Shown here one piece after another: positions 39,278 through 48,089 of a DNA stretch of 64,000 bases; position 1 is the first letter of the stretch, and each line of letters begins with the position of its first letter. This stretch comes from Gordonia bronchialis DSM 43247 (lineage in GTDB: Bacteria > Actinomycetota > Actinomycetes > Mycobacteriales > Mycobacteriaceae): NCBI RefSeq assembly GCF_000024785.1, contig NC_013441.1, positions 3,844,001 to 3,908,000 of the forward strand, given 5' to 3'. The notes below the pieces were generated by a model that saw nothing but the letters and a program-made list of their open reading frames with translations, was not told the DNA's origin and did no database searches. The translations under genes and the position numbers were made by a program.

Positions 39278-41709
39278 CCCCGACCTACAACCAGGTCATG
39301 GCGTGGAATCCGGGCGCGCTGTCGGAGGTCGCGCCGGGAGTCTCGGCACTGGCCAAGACACTCATGGACGAAGCCCCGAACGCCGGCAATCCGGTCCTGA
39401 ACCTCACCAACGCACAATGGACAGGACGAGCCCGACCTCCCGCCGACGATCGTGCCGAGGCAATCACGAAGTGGCTCAGGAACACAGCGGCGAGATTCCA
39501 GTCTCTGGCGAATGCTCTCACCACCGGCTCCGACAACATCGTCGATGCCACGGCAGCTCTGGCGGCGCGCAAGATCTGGGCAGACGTCGAGGGCTACATC
39601 CTGAACCAGGATGACGGCAACTATTCCGTGTCATTCTCGCCGGCCAAAGCGCCGGAGGGCGCAGCATTCGATGCCAACACCGCGTTCGAACACCAGACCG
39701 CGCTGCATAATCTGGGCAAGGCGGCCGACGACGCTGTGACCACCGCCCGCAACGAGATCAGTGCGAAGCTCTCCGCGATCGGCAGGATGACCCCGGCGTC
39801 GATCGCAGCCACAAACGGAGCAATCGATCCCACGCTGGCGGCCGGAGACGTGACGGCCATCCGCAACGGAACGGCCACGCCTGAACAGCGGGGCCGCTAC
39901 TTACGTGCGATGCGCTTGACGCCGAGCCAGCTGGCCCGGCTGCAACTCGGCGAGCGCATTGACATCGACCCGTCGAAACTCGCCTACATCCAGAACGCCA
40001 TGAATGCGATCGACGCCGGCGATGGTGATCTCACAGGCGTCGACGCATTCGACAAATTCGGCACGGCGCCGGGTGATTGGCGTTTGCGAGTGGCAACAGC
40101 GAGCGGGCTGCAGGTGGTATCGAACTCGAATGTTCACGCGGGAAATCGTCAAGGCGGATTCGCCTTGTTACCGGATTCGATCAAAGATGTTGTCGCACAA
40201 GGTCAGAACCGTCCGCTGCAACTGGGCGGAGTCGCCCGGGACCAGATGATGCGAAACCTGGGTGGCCTCGGCAAACTGATCTCGGCTGGCGATGCCCGCT
40301 ATCAGGCCGGGACCGATCTGGATCGCAGCCTCGGCAAGATCGCACGCAACTACGTCGGTATCCAGGTCGACGCCGAGCAGGATGGCATACCTTCTGGTCT
40401 CAGCCCCGACCACATCAACGGGCTGCAAGACCTGTTGAACGGCATCGGCCGCGACAAGATGTGGGTTCAGGACGCGTTCACTGCCGGTAACGGCGACGGC
40501 AAGGATTTCATCCACGACCTCCTGACCCTGCATTGGAGTGACGACGGCGAAGCCGCGGGACAACTGTGGCGGTTCAGTGCTCACGATGCCCAGCTGGCCC
40601 TGCATCCCTCCGGCGACGCGTTGACCGATCAACTCGACCTGGCAACGTCGAGACGAACGAGTTCGATCCTCGAATCCATGCTGCGCTACGCCGGGTCACC
40701 AGACGGCTACCACGAACTGATGAACATCGGTGGGGCTGCCGAGGATCAGTCAGTGGGGCAACTCAACCCGCGCGGTCTGCAGACCCTCGCCGAGTCCTTG
40801 AAGCCCTACGTCGCCGAGCTCGGCGGCGGACAGGACCTGCGGCTGCCCGGATTCAACGATGTCGATCCCAACAATGTCGGCGGGTACCAGAATCTCCTGC
40901 ACACCCCGGGACATGACCCCAGCCACCCAACAAGCAATTACGAAGGGGCCTCGAGGATCTTCGGGTTGCTCGCCACCGACGAGACGGCAGCCAAGACCTT
41001 CTACGGGGAGGTGTACAAACAGATTGCGGCAGAGACCGTCGACTATGCGGCCAACCCCAATGCCGGCGACGCGGCACACCGACTGGCGCTGATCGCACAC
41101 CTGCGTGGGCTCGCCGACGAAGGATTGCTCTACGCTGCACATGATCTGGCCACCAACGATTTCGACGCCGCCCAGAAGTCTTTTCAGCTGAAGAAGTTGA
41201 TCATCGACGATGTGTTCAGCGCGTCGGATCTCCTCACCGGAAAGCTGACCGACAAGGCTCCCGGATCGGACATCCTGCTCGGACACGTCACTGAGAATCT
41301 GAAAGAGGCATTGCTCGGCGCGGAGCCATCGGGACAGGACTTTGCTCCGCAGGACTACAAGCAGCAGCTGCATGGTGATGCCAGCCTGACGGGCAGTCGA
41401 GTAGGCGACATTCGCGCCGCGATTCTAGCTGCCACGACCGGCGATGTGCGGTCGCAGCTCGACCCCGAGCTTGCGCGCAGACTCGGTGAAGCCTCCTGGT
41501 TCAATCCCGATGGCTCGTTGAGGACTCGCGAACAGATCCTCACCGCGGGGAACAATCCCGAGCAAATCGACATCGACATACGTACCGTTCTCGAGCAGAT
41601 TGCCAAGCGAACGCATAACAGCAACCCGGCAAACATTCCCGCTGACTACGGGGCCGTGTGGGATGAATCCGAGGAGCTCGATCCGTCGAACTGGAGCTTG
41701 CGGCGATGA
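39274..41709 (+). CDS. Large WxG-type protein of the TPR-repeat-region group
   Basis: An 811-residue protein. The N-terminal 100 residues resemble an ESX-substrate helical domain with a W-x-G turn (TNAQWTGRA). The rest is mostly helical, with the block GRYLRAMRLTPSQLARLQLGERIDI that I recall from mycobacterial proteins annotated as TPR repeat region-containing. No signal peptide, cysteine pair or recognised catalytic motif. Overlaps of four bases at both ends (ATGA) join it to a small T7SS-target gene and a lipoprotein gene. Some 60-base lines here have only 48-50% GC (29 and 30 of 60 counted), far below the neighbours. It could be a secreted effector, but nothing in it proves toxicity. Confidence 0.7.
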   Translation: MTPTYNQVMAWNPGALSEVAPGVSALAKTLMDEAPNAGNPVLNLTNAQWTGRARPPADDRAEAITKWLRNTAARFQSLANALTTGSDNIVDATAALAARKIWADVEGYILNQDDGNYSVSFSPAKAPEGAAFDANTAFEHQTALHNLGKAADDAVTTARNEISAKLSAIGRMTPASIAATNGAIDPTLAAGDVTAIRNGTATPEQRGRYLRAMRLTPSQLARLQLGERIDIDPSKLAYIQNAMNAIDAGDGDLTGVDAFDKFGTAPGDWRLRVATASGLQVVSNSNVHAGNRQGGFALLPDSIKDVVAQGQNRPLQLGGVARDQMMRNLGGLGKLISAGDARYQAGTDLDRSLGKIARNYVGIQVDAEQDGIPSGLSPDHINGLQDLLNGIGRDKMWVQDAFTAGNGDGKDFIHDLLTLHWSDDGEAAGQLWRFSAHDAQLALHPSGDALTDQLDLATSRRTSSILESMLRYAGSPDGYHELMNIGGAAEDQSVGQLNPRGLQTLAESLKPYVAELGGGQDLRLPGFNDVDPNNVGGYQNLLHTPGHDPSHPTSNYEGASRIFGLLATDETAAKTFYGEVYKQIAAETVDYAANPNAGDAAHRLALIAHLRGLADEGLLYAAHDLATNDFDAAQKSFQLKKLIIDDVFSASDLLTGKLTDKAPGSDILLGHVTENLKEALLGAEPSGQDFAPQDYKQQLHGDASLTGSRVGDIRAAILAATTGDVRSQLDPELARRLGEASWFNPDGSLRTREQILTAGNNPEQIDIDIRTVLEQIAKRTHNSNPANIPADYGAVWDESEELDPSNWSLRR

Positions 41710-42581
41710 GGCGCCTCTGGTCGCGCGCCCTGGTCGCCCCTGTTGTCGTGCTCATTGCTGCGATGCTCCTGGCCGGGTGTTCCGGTGATTCTCCCGAACC
41801 TGTCGAGCCAACCCGCCCGGCCATCCCGTACACCATGATCTGGTCCGCCGCCGACGGCATCGACGTGCAGAAGCGTGCTGGCGAATTGGTGCGTGCCGCC
41901 TTCGATGGTGGTGAGATGGCCGCCTGGGCCGGCGTCGAGCATTCGTTCCCCGGCTTCGCCGATGCCGTCGCCGGCGCGCGCGCCTACTTCGGCTATTGGG
42001 GCAGCCCGCATCAACCCCCGAGCCCCGACAACCTCCCATCCATGGAAAACAAAGTCCTGTTTCGCCACATCGCCACGCTTCGAGCGACCGATACCCGCAT
42101 CAGCGCCCGTGTCTGCACCCTGCAACGTGCCGTCAAACCACACTGGCCTCCGTTACCCGACACCGGCCCCGGCACCTTCATCGGTAAAACTCGGCCTCGT
42201 ACTCTGGATGTGGAGTTGGTCAAGCCCGTTGATGCGTCGGCGGGTGCTGCCGGGCAGCGCGACAGGGCGTCCGATCGCCACGCCCCGGCCGGCAGCAACC
42301 AACCGTCCTGGAATGCGTTCGGCAACTGGCGTATTGACGCGATCTACGATCTGTACGGTAAAGACCGCGACGGCACCATCACCCGCAGGTTCGGCACCGA
42401 ACCCGAATGCATGGCCTGGTGGCACCAACTCTTCCCCGGGTGGTCGGGCACCTCCGGACTCACATTCGGGCCACCGAATGCTCCCACCGATCAGTGGTCC
42501 TGGTACAACCAGATCGCCATCGACCCGCCCGCACCGCCGTCATTCCCGGAATGGATCTCCCCCAAAGGCGTCGACGCCTGA
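41706..42581 (+). CDS. Lipoprotein paired with the large WxG protein
   Basis: A 291-residue exported protein with an N-terminal hydrophobic signal and lipobox LLAGCSGDS (cysteine near residue 24). The mature part contains two further cysteines (VCTLQ, PECMAWW) and Trp/Pro-rich segments. I do not recognise the fold. ATGA overlap with the large gene makes them translationally coupled. Envelope localisation next to a possible effector suggests a partner, anchor or protective protein, but this is inference. Confidence 0.65.
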   Translation: MRRLWSRALVAPVVVLIAAMLLAGCSGDSPEPVEPTRPAIPYTMIWSAADGIDVQKRAGELVRAAFDGGEMAAWAGVEHSFPGFADAVAGARAYFGYWGSPHQPPSPDNLPSMENKVLFRHIATLRATDTRISARVCTLQRAVKPHWPPLPDTGPGTFIGKTRPRTLDVELVKPVDASAGAAGQRDRASDRHAPAGSNQPSWNAFGNWRIDAIYDLYGKDRDGTITRRFGTEPECMAWWHQLFPGWSGTSGLTFGPPNAPTDQWSWYNQIAIDPPAPPSFPEWISPKGVDA

Positions 42582-42777
42582 ACGCGGCACACCACCCTTT
42601 TGCGCGGCCTGCACCGATTGGTTTCCCTCCCGCACATCTCACCGTAGTTTCGTCGCAGACCGCGGTCGCGCACAGTTCTCGCGCGGCTGACCAAACCTGC
42701 TGTGTGACAACAGTACCGAAGCCGAGCCCGTCGGCCTTCGGGGTTCACGCACGCGTCGACAGCACGAGGAGCCCACC

Positions 42778-43985
42778 ATGACCCAGGTCCACGACTCGAC
42801 CGCGACACCCGATCTTTCGAATTCCCCGACGTCCTCGCACGAGTCGCCGAGGGCGTCGTCACACGCGAGCTCGACAATGTCAACCCATTCGATCAGGTCA
42901 AGCAGATCGCCGAGTCCGGCTACGGGAAGCTCCGGCTGCCCGTCGCGGCGGGTGGTGCCGGATACTCACTGCGCCAACTGTTCTCCGCGATTATCGATCT
43001 CGCGGCCGCCGACCCCACTGTTGCCCACATCTACCGCACCCATTTCTGGCTCACCGAAGAATTCCTGCTCCTCGGCACCGATAACGCCAACAGATTCCTG
43101 AACCTGATAGCTGATGGCAAGGTCTTCGGCAACGCCACCAGTGAACGCGGCACCAAAGCCGCCGGTGACTTCCAGTTCAACACCACCCTCGCGCCGGTTG
43201 ACGGTGCCGACCACTTCGTCCTCAACGGCGAGAAGTTCTATACCACCGGCACCCTGTTCTCCGACTACGTCAGCGTATGGACCGTCAAGGGCACCACCCT
43301 GACCTCCATCGTGATCCCCACCGACCGCGCCGGCGTAGAGATCCTCGACGACTGGGACGGTTTCGGTCAGCGTCGTACCGGTTCGGGCACAACCCGATTC
43401 ACCGATGTCGCGGTCTATCCGGAGGACCTCCTGCGGGAGGTGCCGCTCGACGAGCCGCAGGCCAAGTCCACGCAGGGTGCGTTTGTCCAGCTCTACCTGC
43501 ATGCGGTGATCGCCGGCATTCTGCGTGCCATCGTGGCCGACGCCAAGGCCCTCGTCGAAGGCCGCAGCCGCAACTTCACCCACGCATCCGCTCCGGTGCC
43601 CGCCGAGGACCCGTCGTTGCAGCAGGTGGTCGGCGAGCTCGCCTCACTGGCCTTTGTCACCGAGAGCACCGTGCTCATCGCCGCCGAAAGCCTTGATGCT
43701 GCAGCAGAATCCGCGGTCGACGGCATCCAGGACCCGGCGCTGGCACAGGCTGCGGCACTCGCCGCGTCCAAGGCCAAGGTGGTGCTCGACGACATCGGTA
43801 CGCGTGCGGCCACCCTGCTGTTCGAGGCCGGTGGCGCGTCGGCGTCGAGCCGGAGCAAGGATCTCGATCGGCACTGGCGCAACATCCGGACCATCACGCT
43901 GCACAATCCCGCCCGGCTCAAGGCGCAGGCCGTCGGTGCCCACGTGCTGCTCGACCAGGACCTGCCCGCCAACGGATACTTCTGA
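42778..43985 (+). pseudogene. DszC/SfnB-like flavin monooxygenase (acyl-CoA dehydrogenase fold), frameshifted
   Basis: The start region (MTQVHDSTATPDL) and the rest are in different frames. Restoring one T in the run at 42815-42817 gives one open frame of about 402 residues: DLFEFPDVLARVAEG, then the acyl-CoA dehydrogenase-like core, ending LDRHWRNIRTITLHNP. This ending and the fold match FMNH2-dependent monooxygenases of the DszC/SfnB group, which oxidise sulfur or similar compounds, not acyl-CoA. First gene of the operon. It may be a true pseudogene or a sequencing error; the rest of the frame is clean. Confidence 0.75.
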
Positions 43986-44025
43986 TCGCCTGTCACCTCT
44001 CACACCTCAAGGCAGGCAACCCATC

Positions 44026-45388
44026 ATGTCCAACGAGATCGACGAACGTGATCCCGACAACCGCCGAGCCATCGACTCGGTCCTCGAGAAGCTCGACACC
44101 GACGGACTCGGCCGGCGACAGTTCATCAAACTGCTCGCGGGTACCGGCGCGGCGCTCGCCACCGGCGGCGCCCCTCGCGGCCGTCGGCCGGGGTGAAACC
44201 CATTCCGGCGCAGTCGCCTACACCGATGGCCAGTTCGCGCTACTGAACTGGTCGGCGACCGGCGACTACCAGGTCCAGTGGGCCGAGGCCTACCAGTCCG
44301 CCGCTGAACAGCTCGGGTACAAGTCGGTGGTACTGGACGGCAAGAGCGATGCGGCCGTGCAGTCCAACCAGTTCAACCAGCTCCTGACGCAGAAGACCAC
44401 CGCGATCTTCGTGGGTCTCAACGACGCGGGCGCACTGCCGACACTGGCCCAGGGCGCCAACCGCAGCGGAGTGCTCTTCCAGGCGGCGTGGAACTCCCCG
44501 GCCTGGTCCACCCCTTGGGACAGTGATCAATACGGTCCCGACTACAACTCCTTCCTGATCCCCGACGAGTACGAATCGGTCGGCAAGGCCGTCGACGTAC
44601 TCGCCAAACAGATCGGCGAAGAGGGCACCGTCGTGCGGGTCGGCGGCTACTACCCGTCGATCGACGGTTGTGAGGTCCAGCGCCGACTCGCCGTACACCA
44701 CACCCTGGCCAAGTATCCCAAAATCCGCTTCGCCGGTGAACTGCACGCCAAGTACGACGCCGATCTGTCCCAGCGGGCGACCACGTCCCTGCTCACCCGA
44801 TACCCGGACACCGTCGGAATCGTCGCCGTCAACGACGACGCGGCGACCGGTGTGGTCGCCGGAATCGAAGCCGCCGGAAAGGTTCCCGGCAAGGATGTCT
44901 TCGTGGTGGGCGCCAACGGCTCCACCGCCGGCATCGAACGCGTCGTGAGCGGCCGGCAACTCGTGACCACCGGTAACGTCCCGGCCTACCCGTCCTTCGT
45001 CACCGTCGCCCAATTCCACGATCGGCTGCGCGGATGGCGACCCGAGCCGGCCGAACGGATGTACGGCTGGCACGCCGAGATCATCACCCGCGACAACGTG
45101 GCGAAGTTCAAGGCCCGTTACGTCGACGCGCCGATCGGGCAGTCCTTCGACGTGAAGCTGCTCTCCCGCACCGAGCATCCGCGCGACTTCGACCTGCAGT
45201 TCGACGCCTATCCCATCGAGGACCTCGAGCACATCTGGCCGGGGGTACCCAAACCCGACGGCTACACCTATCCGGAGGCCTACCTCGCGGCGCAACGCAA
45301 CGGCGACTTCGACCGCATCCGCGCCCTGTACCGCGACCACTACCGGTCCCCGGTACTGGGCCCCTCCCCCTATGGAAGGTACGCATGA
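44026..45388 (+). pseudogene. Tat-exported sugar-type ABC binding protein, frameshifted
   Basis: A periplasmic-binding-protein type 1 (ribose/galactose style) solute receptor. The start MSNEIDERDPDNRRAIDS is followed by a Tat signal (GRRQFIKLLAGTGAALATGGA). The mature chain is in another frame; one missing C in the run at 44171-44174 explains it. Restored, the product has about 453 residues: the fold with TTAIFVGLNDAG, GTVVRVGGYYPS and VVGANGST. It is coupled to the ATPase gene by a four-base overlap. It would deliver substrate to the RbsA-like ATPase and permease. Confidence 0.8.
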
Positions 45389-47025
45389 ACACCACATCGG
45401 GCACCGCGCGCCTCGAGGTGCGCGACATCGTCAAGTCCTTCGGCGCCAACCGCGCACTCAAAGGCGTGAACCTGACCGTGGGCGACGGCGAGGTCGTCGG
45501 CCTTATCGGCGAGAACGGGGCGGGCAAGAGCACGATCCTCAACATCGTGTCCGGCGTGCTGCCCTACGACTCCGGGACCATCACCCTCGACGGCACCGAG
45601 ATCGCGCCCAAGACCTATCAGGAAGCCAACCGGCTGGGCATCTTCCGGGTGTTCCAGGAGGCCAACCTGATCGACAAGCTAGCCGTCTACGAGAACACCT
45701 TCTTCGGCTGGGAGAAGCTCTTCACCTCGCGCGGCTTCCTCAACCGGGGTGCGCTCATCCGCGCCACCGACGAGGCATTGGACGAGGCCGGCATCGACGG
45801 AATCGACGCACGCACCCCAACGGGTTCACTGTCGCCGGGACAGAAGCAGAGCCTGGACATCGCACGCGTCATCGCACTCGCCCGCACCCTCGAGATCGAG
45901 CGTCCGGTGGTGCTTTTCGACGAGCCCACCACCGCACTCGACCATGAACACGAGGACAACTTCCTGCGTCTGTTGCAGCGCCTCCGTGGGCAGGCCGCGG
46001 TGGTGTTCGTCTCACATCGGCTGCCGGAGATCCTCGCGACCACCGATCGGGTCACCGTCTTCAAGGATGGCGAGTCCATCGCCGAACGCGACACGACGGG
46101 AGCCGACGAGACCCAGCTGCACCGCCTGATGGTCGGGCGCGTCCGCACCGAGAACTACTACCGCGCGGGGGCACAGACGATCGTCGACGCCGGGCAACGT
46201 CCACGCCTGGCGGTTCGGGACCTCGCCGGTGCGGATGTGTTGCGGGAGGCCACCTTCGAGGTTCTGCCCGGTGAGATCTTCGGGCTCGCCGGCACCGAGG
46301 GCTCCGGAAAACGCGTCCTCGGCGAGATCGTCGCAGGTGCGGTGGCCCGCACCGAGGGGACCGTCACGGTCAACGGCAGCCCCGTCGACGGCGGCATCGC
46401 CGCGCATGTCGCGGCCGGCATCGCCTGCGTCCCACCGGACCGCGCCGAGAAGGGCCTCATCACCACCGCGTCGATCGTCGACAACATCCAACTCGCCTCC
46501 CTGCACGACAGATTCGCCACACGCCGGGTCGGATTGTGGGCGGTCGGGCGAGCCCGCAAGGTCGCGCAGGAGTACGTGGAGAGACTCGGCATCGTCGCCG
46601 AGAGCATCGACGCCCCGGTGTCGTCGCTGTCGGGGGGCAACGCGCAGAAGGTGTTGCTGGCCAAGTGGTTGCTGCGGCACCCTGACCTGCTCATCCTCGA
46701 CGCCCCCACCCAGGGTGTGGACACCGGCGCCCGCGAGGGCATCTATGACCTCCTTCGTGCCGCGGCCGCAGCCGGCACCTCCATCCTGCTGGTCAGCGAC
46801 GACCTGCCCGAGCTCATCGGCCTGTCCCACCGGATCGGCGTGATCACCAATGGCCGGCTCGTCACCGTCGTCGATGCCCCGGCCGATGCCAAACCGGCCG
46901 AGCACGACCTCGTCGCGCTCATGCTCCCCGGCACCCCCGCCCAGCCGGCCACCGGCTACGACGCCGGCACCTCCACGGCCACAACAGCTCCCACGACCAC
47001 TGCTGCCACAACCACGAACGGATGA
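45385..47025 (+). CDS. Sugar-type ABC transporter double ATPase (RbsA/MglA class)
   Basis: Two ABC domains in one chain of 546 residues energise the importer. Domain one has Walker A GENGAGKST and signature LSPGQKQ with VLFDEPTTALD. Domain two has Walker A GTEGSGKR, where Arg replaces Ser/Thr as is usual in this class, and signature LSGGNAQKV. The last residues are a Thr/Ala-rich tail. The start ATG at 45385 overlaps the binding-protein stop by four bases; the longer frame back to 45034 is an artefact. Confidence 0.93.
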   Translation: MNTTSGTARLEVRDIVKSFGANRALKGVNLTVGDGEVVGLIGENGAGKSTILNIVSGVLPYDSGTITLDGTEIAPKTYQEANRLGIFRVFQEANLIDKLAVYENTFFGWEKLFTSRGFLNRGALIRATDEALDEAGIDGIDARTPTGSLSPGQKQSLDIARVIALARTLEIERPVVLFDEPTTALDHEHEDNFLRLLQRLRGQAAVVFVSHRLPEILATTDRVTVFKDGESIAERDTTGADETQLHRLMVGRVRTENYYRAGAQTIVDAGQRPRLAVRDLAGADVLREATFEVLPGEIFGLAGTEGSGKRVLGEIVAGAVARTEGTVTVNGSPVDGGIAAHVAAGIACVPPDRAEKGLITTASIVDNIQLASLHDRFATRRVGLWAVGRARKVAQEYVERLGIVAESIDAPVSSLSGGNAQKVLLAKWLLRHPDLLILDAPTQGVDTGAREGIYDLLRAAAAAGTSILLVSDDLPELIGLSHRIGVITNGRLVTVVDAPADAKPAEHDLVALMLPGTPAQPATGYDAGTSTATTAPTTTAATTTNG

Positions 47026-47029
47026 CCCC

Positions 47030-48048
47030 GTGACCACCGAAGCTCAACGCCCCTCCACCCTGCCCGCCCTCGCACTACCGAAGCGAGAACAACTCATCGC
47101 GGCGCTGCGCAAACCGAATATCGCACGCGACGTGCTACCGCTCCTCGCGCTCATCGCTCTCATCGGCTACTTCTCCCTTCGCGCCGAAGCCTTTCGGAGT
47201 CCCGCCAACTTCGCACTCATCAGCGGGCAGGCCGGTATCCTGCTGCTGGCGTCCCTCGGCGCCACCCTGGTGATCGCCGGCAGCATCGATCTGTCCGTCG
47301 GCTCGATCGCCCTGTTGACCGGGACCGTGGTGGCCTATCTGATTCGCGAAGGCGTCGCGAATCCCGCGCTGGCCATCGCGATCGCGGTCGGCGTGGGCGC
47401 ACTCATCGGTCTGCTCAACGGTGTGGTCTTCGCCTTCGGCCGGGTGCCGTCGTTCATCGCGACACTCGGAACACTGTCGCTGTTCGCCGGGATCGGACTG
47501 ACCATCCTGGAGGGTTCCACGATCAACTTCACCGACACCGGAATTCGCAATCTCGCCGTCGGACAGCTGATCCCGAACCTACAAAACGCCGCACTCATCG
47601 CCCTCGTGGTGCTCGGAATCGTGTGGTTCCTCTCGCGCCGCACCCGGATCGGCCTGTACACCTATGCGGTCGGCGGCAACGAGCGCGTCGTCGCGCTCGC
47701 CGGCGTCTCCACCCGGCGGGTCAAGGTGTTCACCTGGTCATCTCCGGCATCACCGCCGGTCTCGCCGGTCTGCTGTTGACCGCACAACTCGGGGCTGCCG
47801 GACCGACACTGGGATCGACGATCCTGCTCGACTCCGTGGCGGCCATCGTCATCGGCGGCACCGCCCTGTCCGGAGGCGTCGGCAGCGTCGGGCGCACCGT
47901 GCTCGGCGTGCTCATCCTCACCGTATTGTCCAACGGGCTCAACCAGATCGGTGCCGCCGACTACACCCAGACCATCATCAAGGGACTCGTCATCGTGGTG
48001 GCCGCGGTCTTCACGATGGCCTCTCAGCGCAAGCTGATCATCAAATAG
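47030..48048 (+). pseudogene. Sugar-type ABC transporter permease (RbsC class), frameshifted
   Basis: A membrane channel of the importer with about nine hydrophobic helices; it begins at GTG 47030. The frame shifts at the GG of 47736-47737: adding one G joins TRRVKVFTW to VISGITAGLAGLLL and runs to LNQIGAADYTQTIIKGLVIV. The family fold (VIAGSIDLSVGSI, GTALSGGVGS) is clear. Product about 339 residues if restored. Either a genuine lesion or a base-calling error. Confidence 0.8.
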
Positions 48049-48089
48049 CCACTGCCCCATCCCCTACGCTTACGAGAACCGGATCAACC

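Noticed and set aside
44171..44174. Programmed ribosomal frameshift in the binding protein
   Set aside because: The run is a simple C4 without a slippery heptamer or downstream structure, and similar breaks occur in unrelated genes; a missing base is simpler.
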